Origin: an uncultured Ruminococcus sp.
GTDB lineage: Bacteria > Bacillota > Clostridia > Monoglobales > Monoglobaceae
Length of the DNA: 64,000 nt
Direction: 5' to 3'
NCBI GenBank assembly: GCA_902760955.1
Contig: CACWIG010000003.1
Coordinates: forward strand, 1 to 64,000
A program made the translations under genes and the position numbers. Below are positions 43,176 through 51,350 of this stretch, one piece after another. Under the pieces are notes generated by a model. It made no database searches. It was not told the DNA's origin and worked only from the letters and a program-made list of their open reading frames with translations. The stretch's first letter is position 1. Each line of letters starts with the position of its first letter.

Positions 43176-43358
43176 ATGATTAAGATACGCGAGTTGCGAC
43201 AAAAAGTTGGAATTACTCAGCTTGAGTTATCGGAGAGGTTAAGAGTAGGACAAAGTACTGTTGCAATGTGGGAAAATGGCAGTAATATGCCGAGGTCGGA
43301 CAAGTTGCCGGAACTTGCAAAAGCACTTAAGTGTGAAGTATCGGATTTATTTGAATGA
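43176..43358 (+). CDS. Cro-like XRE-family regulator
   Basis: This 60-aa protein is a single helix-turn-helix domain (ITQLELSERLRVGQSTVAMWENG). Its recognition region is very similar to that of the repressor (KQSTVGMWENG versus GQSTVAMWENG), so both should read the same operators. It is the first gene of the rightward transcript. RBS GGGAGG is about 13 bases before the ATG. Confidence 0.85.
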   Translation: MIKIRELRQKVGITQLELSERLRVGQSTVAMWENGSNMPRSDKLPELAKALKCEVSDLFE

Positions 43359-43374
43359 AAGAGAGGTGATAAAA

Positions 43375-43680
43375 ATGGGAAGACGTTTACAGTTAAAGGC
43401 GGACATAGAAACAATACTGAGGATATATTATTCAAATCCGGAACTTGGAACAGCGGAAATTAAAGAGTTGTTTGGTGATATAGCGCCATCAACAATTACT
43501 AAGCTCAGAAATGAGGCGAGAGCTGAAACAGCAAGGCAGGAAGAGAAAATTTTGACTTTCGGTAGTTATACGGTAAATACTGAAATGGCTTTTAAAGCGT
43601 GGCATATTGATATAGAGGATTTGGAAAAACGGCACCAAAAGATTCGAAGGTTAAAATTATCATCCACAAAGGAGGCGTGA
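43375..43680 (+). CDS. Phage HTH-like protein
   Basis: This 101-aa protein contains a possible helix-turn-helix (LGTAEIKELFGDIAPSTITKLRNEA, ~24-48) followed by a charged helical tail. The start is chosen by RBS GAGAGGTG. It may be an early regulator; I do not recognise a named family. Confidence 0.55.
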   Translation: MGRRLQLKADIETILRIYYSNPELGTAEIKELFGDIAPSTITKLRNEARAETARQEEKILTFGSYTVNTEMAFKAWHIDIEDLEKRHQKIRRLKLSSTKEA

Positions 43681-43685
43681 TACAA

Positions 43686-43913
43686 ATGACAAAACTCGAA
43701 AAAATTATTTATTTGATAGTTCACGGGTTGGTATTTACGGGAATATATTTCATATTATCGGCAGTTGAAGGATATTCGGTTGGACTATGGCTATGGCGGC
43801 AGGCGTTGATATTGGGCTTAAGCGGAGTCGCTATGGTAAGTATTTTTGGTTATGCAGTGTTACACATAAATACAATTTTAGATATGCGGAGGAAAGAAAA
43901 TGAAAGGATATAA
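43686..43913 (+). CDS. Small phage membrane protein with two helices
   Basis: The 75-aa protein has two predicted transmembrane helices (~8-26 and 38-60) and a charged tail. AAAGGAGG lies 8 bases upstream. It overlaps the next gene by 14 bases. Function is unknown. Confidence 0.5.
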   Translation: MTKLEKIIYLIVHGLVFTGIYFILSAVEGYSVGLWLWRQALILGLSGVAMVSIFGYAVLHINTILDMRRKENERI

Positions 43914-44574
43914 GGCGTTTAGTAAAGGGATGATTTGCAGAGGTAAACAGTATGCCGAAAATACTGTATTTGAAGAAGAAAACGCAGAAATATGCAACAG
44001 CGGTATGCACTTCTGCAAAAGTCCGCTTGGGGTTCTTAACTATTATCCGTTGGTAGACGAAAATTGTAATGTTTCGGAATTTGCAGAGGTTGAAGCGTTA
44101 GACAAATGCAAAACAGATGACAATGAGAAGTATTGTACAAAAAAATTAAAAATTGGTAAAAAAATAAGTTTTGAGCAATTAGTGCAAGCAAGTGTAAATT
44201 TTGAATATGAAAATGGACCGAAAGATACTAAAGTTAAAACCACAAGTAAAGACAATGCACGGATAGGCTCAAGCGGTAATTATGCACAGATAGGCTCAAG
44301 CGGTAATTATGCACAGATAGGCTCAAGCGGTAATTATGCACAGATAGGCTCAAGTGGTGATTATTCTGTTATATGCTGTGCCGGGGATAACTCAAAAGTA
44401 AAAGCTAAAAAAGGCAGTTGGATTACACTTGCGGAATGGGAGTACAGTGAAGAAAAGAACGCATATATACCGATATGTGTTAAAACCGAACAGGTTGACG
44501 GCGAGAAAATTAAAGAAGATACGTTCTATACACTTAAAAACGGAGAGTTTGTTGAAGCTTATGCAGAGGAATAA
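43900..44574 (+). CDS. Phage protein with a DUF7666-like N-terminus and 9-residue tandem repeats
   Basis: This 224-aa protein begins YKAFSKGMICRGKQY and continues with a conserved GMHFCKSP segment, as in DUF7666-type phage proteins. Residues ~120-155 are four tandem AxIGSSGNY repeats that probably form one side of a small beta-helix. It then has a compact C-terminal domain (ITLAEWEYSEEKNAYIP). Function is unknown. The DNA of the repeat is almost perfect, so copy number may vary. Confidence 0.65.
   Translation: MKGYKAFSKGMICRGKQYAENTVFEEENAEICNSGMHFCKSPLGVLNYYPLVDENCNVSEFAEVEALDKCKTDDNEKYCTKKLKIGKKISFEQLVQASVNFEYENGPKDTKVKTTSKDNARIGSSGNYAQIGSSGNYAQIGSSGNYAQIGSSGDYSVICCAGDNSKVKAKKGSWITLAEWEYSEEKNAYIPICVKTEQVDGEKIKEDTFYTLKNGEFVEAYAEE
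44257..44364 (+). repeat. 27-bp tandem repeat, four copies, in-frame
   Basis: The unit begins GCACAGATAGGCTCAAGC and continues to AATTAT. Copies start at 44257, 44284, 44311 and 44338. The first differs by one base, the last by two. The near-identity indicates recent expansion. Confidence 0.9.
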
Positions 44575-44578
44575 AAAA

Positions 44579-44630
44579 TGTCCGCTGCAGGATATACAGC
44601 GGACAAGCCCTTTTGACAACCAAATGTCAA
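44579..44630 (+). terminator. Hairpin and palindrome in a small phage gap
   Basis: TGTCCGCTG-N9-CAGCGGACA (44579-44605) is a 9-bp stem followed by CCCTTTT. TTGACA-ACCAAA-TGTCAA (44613-44630) is a perfect short palindrome just after it. They may be a terminator and an operator. Confidence 0.45.
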
Positions 44631-44701
44631 TCAACATAGGGCACAAACAATCACACCATAAGTATAGCACAAACAATCATATTTGTAAAGGGGTAATTAA
44701 G

Positions 44702-44884
44702 ATGAATGTAGAAAGAAATGCCAAGTGTGAAGAATGCAGTAATATGGATATCTGCAAATATCGGAGCGAGTTTATAAATGGCTGCAATCAGATAAAGCAG
44801 ACAGCTACAAGTATGGGAAAGGGTGCAGATATAGTGATAGGGTGTAAATTTTATGCTTGCACGGAGGAATTGGTGCGAAAGTAG
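44702..44884 (+). CDS. Small Cys-rich phage protein
   Basis: This 60-aa protein has five cysteines, including CEEC and CNQ/CKFYAC groups, and may bind a metal. RBS AAAGGGG is 8 bases upstream. It has the length and style of phage accessory proteins; no family is recognised. Confidence 0.5.
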   Translation: MNVERNAKCEECSNMDICKYRSEFINGCNQIKQTATSMGKGADIVIGCKFYACTEELVRK

Positions 44885-45030
44885 TTTTTGATGTTGGCAC
44901 AAAGGGTATATATTTCTATAATGGGAGCGGAATGGCGGATTTTTACGGATATGAGGAGCTGGGTAAAACCATATTTCTCACAAAGAAAGAAGCTGAAAAA
45001 GAATTGTTATGCATTATTGCAAGGGGGTAG
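44875..45030 (+). pseudogene. Remnant of a small phage protein (C-terminal part)
   Basis: A frame with no good start codon encodes VVFDVGTKGIYFYNG, then YEELGKTIFLTKKEAEKELL and a stop. The ending ...FLTKKEAEKEL matches the C-terminus of the protein at 47885 (LFLTKSEAEKALKG). It looks like the 3' end of a paralogous gene whose 5' part was lost. Confidence 0.35.
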
Positions 45031-45034
45031 AAGA

Positions 45035-45295
45035 ATGAAGTGGATAAGTGTAAAAGACAGACTGCCCAAAAGACCGCCAAGCCGTATAAACGAAAACGGA
45101 CAGAAAATTTTTAAATCAAGTGATAGATTTATTGTGACGGATAGTGATGGACGGGTTTTTGAAGCCGATTATACTTATTGTAATAAAAGTTTTTGGAACG
45201 GCAACAGTTTGAATGAAATTAAAGTTGTGGCTTATATGCCGCTGCCGAAACCGTATAAACCAAAAGAGGAGGTAAACGAAAATGAAAGCAATTAA
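45035..45295 (+). CDS. DUF551-type phage protein
   Basis: This 86-aa protein begins MKWISVKDRLPKRPPS, the hallmark of DUF551, and ends with VAYMPLPKPYKP, also typical of that domain. Its function is unknown; it is common in phage accessory regions. RBS AGGGGGT. Confidence 0.75.
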   Translation: MKWISVKDRLPKRPPSRINENGQKIFKSSDRFIVTDSDGRVFEADYTYCNKSFWNGNSLNEIKVVAYMPLPKPYKPKEEVNENESN

Positions 45296-45608
45296 AATTT
45301 ATGGATGTAGTGATGATTTAGTAGAAATCGAAAATTCGCAGTATAAGAAAGATGAAATTGATTGTTATAATAGCGATGTAAGAATTAGATTTGTTGACGG
45401 CACAGTAATTCGCATCGGTTATCCAAAGAAAACACTTTTAGGCGAATTTGTGGCTATTTGGTGGATTGAGGTTGAAAAGAAAGGTGTAGCATATTCAAAA
45501 CTAACATTGTGTGAAGATGAAGATGCTGAAATTTATAGTGATGTGTTTGAAATTGAAGCCGAAATCAAAAGCTATTCTATCATAAAGCAAAAATATCCTT
45601 GCGAATGA
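45282..45608 (+). CDS. Phage protein of unknown function
   Basis: The 108-aa soluble protein is probably beta-rich (VRIRFVDGTVIRIGYPK, WWIEVEKKGVAYSKLTL). It overlaps the DUF551 gene by 14 bases, with RBS GAGGAGGT inside it. No family is recognised. Confidence 0.55.
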   Translation: MKAIKIYGCSDDLVEIENSQYKKDEIDCYNSDVRIRFVDGTVIRIGYPKKTLLGEFVAIWWIEVEKKGVAYSKLTLCEDEDAEIYSDVFEIEAEIKSYSIIKQKYPCE

Positions 45609-45623
45609 GAAAGGAAAACGAAA

Positions 45624-46253
45624 ATGACAGATAATGAGATTATAAAGGCTTTGGAGTGTTGTAATGGGTGGAACGGCAGATGTTTGAATTGCCCTCTAAA
45701 TCGTGAGGGGACTAATTGTAAGGAAAAATTAAACAGTTATACCCTTGACCTCATCAACCGCCTTAAAATGAAAAACAAAGAACTTGATGAAAGAAATGTA
45801 ATTTATAGAGGCACTGTTGAATGGCAAGCCAAAGAAATCAACCGCCAAAAGGCAGAGATTGAGAGGTTGAATGTAGAACTTCAATCTATGAGAAACGCGG
45901 CTAATTCTTATAAAATGGAACTTGAGCGGTTAAAATCGGAAATTGAAGAAACAAATGAAGCAGATAGAGAAGCAGAAGTACAGGCATTAAAAGAAAATAA
46001 AGAAAATGCTAAGTTATTTTGCGAAGCTATTAACCACGCAACATCCAAAGCAATAAAAGAGTTTGCGGAAGAGCTTGAATATTTCGTATTGAACGAGGAC
46101 ATTGAAGTTGTCGAGCCTAAGTGCAAAGACTACGAAAGTTATATCAATGGAGCAAATCAGTTTCGACATCAAATTAAAAACGGCATAAACAACCTTGTAA
46201 AAGAAAGGACGGAGGTAGAAACAAATCAGAGAAAGGAAGATGAGGAGGAATGA
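45624..46253 (+). CDS. Coiled-coil phage protein with N-terminal Cys cluster
   Basis: The 209-aa protein has an N-terminal CCNGWNGRCLNCPL...NC group (~11-31, possible zinc site). A long coiled coil (~40-125) and a helical C-terminal half follow. Proteins of this type are frequent in Firmicutes phages, with no known role. It overlaps the next gene by 4 bases. Confidence 0.6.
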   Translation: MTDNEIIKALECCNGWNGRCLNCPLNREGTNCKEKLNSYTLDLINRLKMKNKELDERNVIYRGTVEWQAKEINRQKAEIERLNVELQSMRNAANSYKMELERLKSEIEETNEADREAEVQALKENKENAKLFCEAINHATSKAIKEFAEELEYFVLNEDIEVVEPKCKDYESYINGANQFRHQIKNGINNLVKERTEVETNQRKEDEEE

Positions 46254-46750
46254 AACCGATACTTGATGCTTGTTGCGGAAGTAGAATGTTTTGGTTTGAC
46301 AAAGAAAACAAAAATGTTGACTTTTGCGATTTGAGGATTTTGGAAGATACTCTTTGCGATGGCCGAACATTAGAAATTAAGCCTGATATTGTTTGCGACT
46401 TTACAAGTTTGCCGATGAAAGATAATACATATTACCTTGTTGTTTTTGACCCTCCGCATTTGATTAAAGTTGGAGATAATTCTTGGTTGGCCAAAAAGTA
46501 CGGAAAGTTGCCGAAGGATAATTGGCAGGAAATTCTGCAAAAAGGCTTTTCTGAATGTATGAGAGTATTGAAACCATATGGAACGCTCATTTTCAAATGG
46601 AATGAAGCCGATATTTATGTTTCAAAAATTATTGATATTATCGGGCAAGTTCCATTGTTCGGCCACAAAAGCGGAAAAAGAGAAAAGACACATTGGTTAT
46701 GCTTTATGAAGCAAGACCACCCAACTGAGAAAGGCGGTGAGCAGGAATGA
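46250..46750 (+). CDS. Phage SAM-dependent methyltransferase (DNA-methylase-like)
   Basis: This 166-aa protein has the SAM-binding start (ILDACCGSRMFW) and the catalytic DPPH motif (VVFDPPHL, ~65-72), where adenine or cytosine amino-methylases have DPPY. It may methylate phage DNA to avoid host restriction, or a small molecule. Start and stop overlap neighbours by 4 bases (ATGA). Confidence 0.72.
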   Translation: MKPILDACCGSRMFWFDKENKNVDFCDLRILEDTLCDGRTLEIKPDIVCDFTSLPMKDNTYYLVVFDPPHLIKVGDNSWLAKKYGKLPKDNWQEILQKGFSECMRVLKPYGTLIFKWNEADIYVSKIIDIIGQVPLFGHKSGKREKTHWLCFMKQDHPTEKGGEQE

Positions 46751-47220
46751 GATGTGACTATTGCCCTTTGAGTTCAGATGAAGATGTTTGTCCGGAAGCG
46801 GAAGGAAAATACGGTATAGAACATAAAGACGGAGTTTTAGGTTGTACTCACCCTCGAAATTGGGTTAACAAGCGAGATAATGATTATTGCAATTATCGTG
46901 GTGAGATGGGTATAGATATGGGTATTGAAATGAGTTTTACAACGGAAGAATTAAACCAAGCAATAGAGTTATGCAAGCATATGATAGGGCTTGACCGTAA
47001 AAGTCCATATCACCGTCACGGCAAAGCTTTTTATAAGCCTTATCGCAATTATTACTGTGCATTGGCAATAGGAATAGAAATTTTAGATAGGCTGCCAAAA
47101 GATATCATGAAAGTAGATAAGAGTGAGAAATATTCTTGGTACTATCTAAGCAATGACGGACTTAGGTGGTTAGGTAGACAGCTTGACATAATTATCAAAA
47201 GTGAGGAGGTAGAGGAATGA
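46747..47220 (+). CDS. Phage protein with N-terminal Cys-rich motif, unknown function
   Basis: The 157-aa protein begins with CDYCPL...CPEAEG...C (possible metal site), followed by a helical domain. It overlaps the methyltransferase by 4 bases and the next gene by 4 bases, in a tightly packed operon. Confidence 0.55.
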   Translation: MRCDYCPLSSDEDVCPEAEGKYGIEHKDGVLGCTHPRNWVNKRDNDYCNYRGEMGIDMGIEMSFTTEELNQAIELCKHMIGLDRKSPYHRHGKAFYKPYRNYYCALAIGIEILDRLPKDIMKVDKSEKYSWYYLSNDGLRWLGRQLDIIIKSEEVEE

Positions 47221-47396
47221 GAGAACGAGATAATTATATGCTTTGCTGTGATTGCGGATATGCAGTAAAAGAGAAAAACATATTCAAAAAGGCTTACAAA
47301 AACACTGCAATTTGTTTGTGTAAGAAATGTGCTGAGAAACTTACTAAAGAGATTAAAGATTGGAGTGATATGAATGTTAATACCTGCAATAGTTAA
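47217..47396 (+). CDS. Small zinc-finger phage protein
   Basis: A 59-codon frame has RBS GAGGAGGTAGAGG just upstream. The protein has CCDC near residue 10 and CLCKKC near 34, a likely four-Cys zinc finger, so it may bind DNA or protein. It overlaps the acetyltransferase-like gene by 23 bases. Confidence 0.55.
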   Translation: MRERDNYMLCCDCGYAVKEKNIFKKAYKNTAICLCKKCAEKLTKEIKDWSDMNVNTCNS

Positions 47397-47856
47397 AAAA
47401 GATGAAATATTAAATGCGTTTAAAAGGTATTGTTACACAGAAGATATGTTTCTCGAAACAGGTGCTTTGTATAATTGGATACCGAATATTCAGGAAGAGC
47501 CAGACGAGGGGTGTTTTCAATATGCTATTGTTGACGGAAAAGAAAATCTCATTGGGTATCTTGCATATAAGGTTAATTGGTATTCGTCTTGTGCTTCTTG
47601 TTTTGGACTTATTTCTTTTGATAGAGGAAATCCGATAGTTGGTAAAGATTTATTTGCTGAATTAAAAAAGCTTATATACGAATATAAACTTCACCGTATC
47701 GAGTGGAGAATGGTAGGCGGTAATCCCGTAGAAAGACATTATGATAAATTTTGTCAAAAATTTAATGGAACAAAACATATCTTAAAAGATGCAATTAAAG
47801 ATAAATATGGTCGGTATCGTGATGATATTATCTACGAGATTATAAATAATCAATAA
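47374..47856 (+). CDS. GNAT-like acetyltransferase encoded by the phage
   Basis: The 160-aa protein shows a GNAT-type layout: an N-terminal helix pair, FQYAIVDGKENLIGYLAYKV strands, and a later helix-strand (LKKLIYEYKLHRIEWRMV) followed by NPVERHYDKFCQKFNG, where GNAT proteins have N..a..lYeklGF. The target is unknown. Assignment is by pattern. Confidence 0.6.
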   Translation: MLIPAIVKKDEILNAFKRYCYTEDMFLETGALYNWIPNIQEEPDEGCFQYAIVDGKENLIGYLAYKVNWYSSCASCFGLISFDRGNPIVGKDLFAELKKLIYEYKLHRIEWRMVGGNPVERHYDKFCQKFNGTKHILKDAIKDKYGRYRDDIIYEIINNQ

Positions 47857-47884
47857 AATCGCAATTCAAAATGGAGGAAAGAAA

Positions 47885-48229
47885 ATGACAGAGCGTGAAA
47901 GATTGATTGAGTTGTTGAAAAATGTACCGAGAAACACAAGAGCATTTTACGACCAATTTGCCGATTATCTTCTTGCAAATGGTGTTATAGTACCGCCGTG
48001 CAAGGTTGGGGATAAAGTGTATTTCGTTCACAGAGGCAGGATTAAATTGCTTGAAGTACATAACATTGCCTATTCAACCAAATATAGAGACTATTATGTA
48101 TATTTTAAAAATGATGAAGATGGTAGCACCTCCAGCATCAATTATAATCTGTTTATAGGATATAAATTATTTTTAACAAAATCGGAAGCAGAAAAAGCAT
48201 TGAAAGGAGGAGCGGATGATGACAAATGA
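47885..48229 (+). CDS. Phage protein of unknown function (channel-like PPCKVGDKVY motif)
   Basis: The 114-aa protein has a helical start (TERERLIELL), the phage-typical segment PPCKVGDKVYFVHRGRI and the closing FLTKSEAEKAL. This family occurs in many Clostridia phages without known function. RBS GGAGGAAAG. It overlaps the next gene by 14 bases. Confidence 0.6.
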   Translation: MTERERLIELLKNVPRNTRAFYDQFADYLLANGVIVPPCKVGDKVYFVHRGRIKLLEVHNIAYSTKYRDYYVYFKNDEDGSTSSINYNLFIGYKLFLTKSEAEKALKGGADDDK

Positions 48230-48479
48230 AGAAGCACTTGAAATAATTACAAATGCTATACAGACGGATAAAATAACAGTTGAGCAGGATATAGCATTGG
48301 CATTAGCTCAAAAGGCACTTGAAAAACAGATACTGAAAAAACCTATACTTGATAAAGGGCAAACAATGAGGTATGTAACGACATTCACTTGTCCTATGTG
48401 TGGTAAAGGGTTTACGGGAATAAAAGTATGCAGTTATTGCTATCACTGCGGACAGGCTTTAGATTGGGGTGAGGAGTAA
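48216..48479 (+). CDS. Small zinc-ribbon phage protein
   Basis: The 87-aa protein has an N-terminal helical part (TNEEALEIITNAI) and a C-terminal zinc ribbon (CPMCGKG and CSYCYHCG). RBS GGAGGAG. The next gene starts in its stop codon (TAATGG). Confidence 0.6.
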   Translation: MMTNEEALEIITNAIQTDKITVEQDIALALAQKALEKQILKKPILDKGQTMRYVTTFTCPMCGKGFTGIKVCSYCYHCGQALDWGEE

Positions 48480-48751
48480 TGGCTGAATACATAGACAAAG
48501 ATTTATTGCTCAAAGACGTTGGAGATAAACTGTCACCAATATACGAGGCGTTCAGGAGGGTTATAAACAGTCAACCAATCGCCGATGTTGCGATGAAGCA
48601 CGGGAAGTGGCTTGACAATGTGGAATATGTTACTACTCTCGCAGGTGTGAAAATGAGATGCGTAGTCGGCTACAAATGTTCTCTATGTGGTAGGACTGAG
48701 ATAAAAAAAGAACCATATTGTAACTGCGGTGCTAAAATGGATTTGGAATAG
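48479..48751 (+). CDS. Small zinc-ribbon phage protein
   Basis: The 90-aa protein begins AEYIDKDLLLKDV, a common phage accessory start. It ends with a ribbon (YKCSLCGRTEIKKEPYCNCGAKM). Function is unknown. Confidence 0.6.
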   Translation: MAEYIDKDLLLKDVGDKLSPIYEAFRRVINSQPIADVAMKHGKWLDNVEYVTTLAGVKMRCVVGYKCSLCGRTEIKKEPYCNCGAKMDLE

Positions 48752-48765
48752 GAGTGATTTAAGGA

Positions 48766-48903
48766 GTGTTTAAGACAGAGGCACAGAAAGTTTTACAAAA
48801 TGCAATACATTGTGTGACATACGACATAGAAGATGTTGATTATGATATTTTGCTTGAGGCGTGCCAAGCTGTGTGCCTTAAATCGAATGATGTTTTTGAA
48901 TAA
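48766..48903 (+). CDS. Very small phage protein
   Basis: A 45-codon frame starting with GTG encodes MFKTEAQKVLQNAIHCVTYD and a helical remainder. A weak GGAG lies upstream. Coding status is uncertain but it fills an otherwise empty gap. Confidence 0.4.
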   Translation: MFKTEAQKVLQNAIHCVTYDIEDVDYDILLEACQAVCLKSNDVFE

Positions 48904-48963
48904 GATGGACTATAGAAATTAAGCCGTGATTATAAATATACTGAAAATTAAGGAGCTGCAAAG

Positions 48964-49701
48964 ATGAATAAAGCTAACGAAAACAAATCAAGTGAATACA
49001 TTATTATTCAAGATTGGATGATAACTGAACTGCATTTAAAAGGTGTATCCTTGCTTATATATGCTGTTATATATGGATTTTCAAGAATTGAGAATCAATA
49101 TTATACCGGATCCATTAATTATCTTGCCCAATGGTGTAACAGTTCCAGACAAGGTGTACACAAGGCATTGTCAGCGTTAATAAAAGATGGTTTGATAGAA
49201 CTTGTAATTAATAGTGGTATAACAGTTGGGTACAAAGCCGAGAGAATATTATGTAATAACGACGTAAACTCAGTTGACACAGATGTAAACTCAGTTGACA
49301 CAGATGTAAACTCAGTTGACACGGATAATATAGATATAATATATAATAATATATATATAAATAATATAATTAAAGTCTGCAAAACTTATGAGAAGGAATT
49401 TCACTCACTTGTGCCTACAAGAGTTCGAGATGAAATTGAAACATACATAAATGACGGCATAGAGGATAGATTGATATGTGAAGTTATAAAACGTGCGGCC
49501 TTAAAGAACATTTTCAATTGGAATTATGTTAATAAAATAATTATTTCAAGTCAGAGCAAGGGGATAAAGACATATGATGATTTTGTTAGAAATTCAAAGT
49601 TAAACTATAAAGCAAGTAATCGAATAGATTACGGCGAGGTCATTACTTCAGCAATAGACTTACAAGCTTATATGTGTGATCCGGAGGTGAAACGACAATG
49701 A
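48964..49701 (+). CDS. Phage replication initiator (winged HTH plus DnaD-like C-terminus) with internal origin
   Basis: The 245-aa protein has an N-terminal winged helix (~15-75, with SINYLAQWCNSSRQGVHKAL). A low-complexity linker with three DVNSVDT repeats (~100-120) and a polar stretch NIDIIYNNIYINNII follow, then a helical C-terminal part. The DNA of the linker is three 21-bp iterons next to a pure A/T tract, the arrangement of the lambda origin inside gene O. The helicase gene starts in its end (4-base overlap), supporting a role in loading it. Confidence 0.78.
   Translation: MNKANENKSSEYIIIQDWMITELHLKGVSLLIYAVIYGFSRIENQYYTGSINYLAQWCNSSRQGVHKALSALIKDGLIELVINSGITVGYKAERILCNNDVNSVDTDVNSVDTDVNSVDTDNIDIIYNNIYINNIIKVCKTYEKEFHSLVPTRVRDEIETYINDGIEDRLICEVIKRAALKNIFNWNYVNKIIISSQSKGIKTYDDFVRNSKLNYKASNRIDYGEVITSAIDLQAYMCDPEVKRQ
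49261..49375 (+). repeat. Predicted phage replication origin: 3 iterons and AT-rich unwinding region
   Basis: Three direct 21-bp repeats (49261-49281, 49282-49302, 49303-49323; core GTAAACTCAGTTGACAC) differ at only two positions. They are followed by about 50 bp that is nearly all A and T (49324-49375). Confidence 0.72.
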
Positions 49702-51011
49702 AGCTTCCTGTTAACGTCGAAGCTGAACGAGCACTTATCGGTTGTATATATCTTGACTCAGAGACATATGGAAATGTAAAAGAAATTATAAGTGCAGATG
49801 ATTTTTCGGACAAGTATAACAGAGAATTATGGAAAGCAGAAGTAAAATGTATTCTTAACGGTCAACTTGATTTAGTTACCTTAAAGGCTGAACTTGATAA
49901 AGGGACGGTGCTGCTTGGAGATGAAGCCATAAAGATTCTTGTGAAGATTGCGAATGAGCTTCCAACAACAGAAGGTGCTGTGAGATATGCTGAAATAGTT
50001 GCAAATTATGCAGAACGACGCAGAAAGATTATCGGAATACAAGAGGCGGCTAAGAAGTATTCGGATTTGTCAGATGAGCCGGAAAATGTGGATAGTTTCG
50101 TGCAGAACGTAATTCTTGCACCTACCGGAAGAAGAAAAAACATTTCGTTTGCGGAGGCTTTCAAAGACTTTTCGGCTAATTATACTGCTAAGAAAGCAAA
50201 AGGTTCATTTCTTAGTGGCATACCTACCGGATTTACAGAATTAGATATTGCACTTGGCGGATTAGAACCGGGCAAGATGTATGTAATAGGAGCCAGACCC
50301 GGAATCGGCAAATCTGCATATGCTTTAAATATCGCCAGTAATATGGCTGTTAATCATCATACAATTTTGTATTTCAGCTTAGAAATGAGAACGTATGAGA
50401 TTACGAACAGAATATCAGCATATATGGCAAAAGTTGATTTAAGAAAAATTAAAACATTTCGTCTTTCGGATGATGAATTAAAAAAAATTGAAAAATTCAA
50501 CAAGATAATTGGAGAAAATTTGATAATTAACGATGATTCATACCAAACTGTCCAAACGATTATGTTGAATGTGATTCAAACCAATGCTGAACTTAAGCGA
50601 ATAGGGGAAAAAGTTGAATGTATAATAATTGACCATATGCACTTATTGGCATCTGATTCAAAATATACAGATCGCAGACATCAGATAGACGAGGCATCAA
50701 GAATGTGCAAGCTACTTGCTGAAAAATTAGAATGTCCGGTTATAGTTTTATCTCAGTTGAACAGAGCGAATACTGTAAGGAGTGATAATGTACCACACCT
50801 TTCTGACTTGAGAGAGTCGGGGGCTATAGAGCAGGATGCAGATGTTGTATTGCTCCTGCACCGAGAAGGATATTACAGTAAAACAGCAGACCAAAATCAA
50901 GCAGAAGTCATTATAGCAAAGAACAGAGACGGTATGACCGGAACATTAAAATATAAGTGGTATTCGACAATAACAGAATGGTCAGAACTACCACGAAGAA
51001 AATTATCATAG
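49698..51011 (+). CDS. dnaB: Replicative DNA helicase (DnaB family)
   Basis: This 437-aa protein has the N-terminal DnaB domain (VEAERALIGCIYLDSETY), the RecA-type domain with Walker A GARPGIGKSAYAL (~192-204), YFSLEM, Walker B IIIDHMHLL and the DnaB C-terminal LSDLRESGAIEQDADVV segment. As a phage copy it would replace the host helicase at the adjacent origin. Confidence 0.96.
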   Translation: MKLPVNVEAERALIGCIYLDSETYGNVKEIISADDFSDKYNRELWKAEVKCILNGQLDLVTLKAELDKGTVLLGDEAIKILVKIANELPTTEGAVRYAEIVANYAERRRKIIGIQEAAKKYSDLSDEPENVDSFVQNVILAPTGRRKNISFAEAFKDFSANYTAKKAKGSFLSGIPTGFTELDIALGGLEPGKMYVIGARPGIGKSAYALNIASNMAVNHHTILYFSLEMRTYEITNRISAYMAKVDLRKIKTFRLSDDELKKIEKFNKIIGENLIINDDSYQTVQTIMLNVIQTNAELKRIGEKVECIIIDHMHLLASDSKYTDRRHQIDEASRMCKLLAEKLECPVIVLSQLNRANTVRSDNVPHLSDLRESGAIEQDADVVLLLHREGYYSKTADQNQAEVIIAKNRDGMTGTLKYKWYSTITEWSELPRRKLS

Positions 51012-51045
51012 GGAATGATATAGACTTAGCTCAGGAGGAAAAATA

Positions 51046-51333
51046 ATGGATAGAGAGATAATTTTAGATAAGGCAAAAGAATGCGTGTGTGGCCAAAGGG
51101 AGCAAGACTATGGTTCTCCCGAAGATAATTTCAATGTAATTGCGGATTTATGGAGCGTGTACAAAGATGTTAATATAACCGCACAAGATGTTGCTGTTAT
51201 GATGTCATTGCTTAAAATTGCACGAATAAAAGCCGGCGGAACGCTTGATTCATTCGTTGATATTGCAGGGTATGCTGCATGTGCCGGAGAAATATTTATA
51301 AAAGCTAATGATAAGATAAATATTGAAAAATAG
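51046..51333 (+). CDS. DUF6378-type phage protein
   Basis: The 95-aa helical protein with QREQDYGSPEDNF and DVAVMMSLLKIARI...DSFVDIAGYAACA segments matches a widespread phage family related to the MazG/dUTPase-like helical fold. Role unknown. RBS AGGAGG. Confidence 0.7.
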   Translation: MDREIILDKAKECVCGQREQDYGSPEDNFNVIADLWSVYKDVNITAQDVAVMMSLLKIARIKAGGTLDSFVDIAGYAACAGEIFIKANDKINIEK

Positions 51334-51350
51334 TTTACCGGAGGGATATG

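Noticed and set aside
44257-44364. Possible CRISPR array from four equal 27-bp repeats
   Set aside because: The units are directly adjacent without spacers and keep a reading frame, so it is a coding tandem repeat.
51046-51333. Phage MazG-like nucleotide hydrolase
   Set aside because: The helical pattern is reminiscent, but the metal-binding ExxE motifs could not be seen; kept as DUF6378-type.
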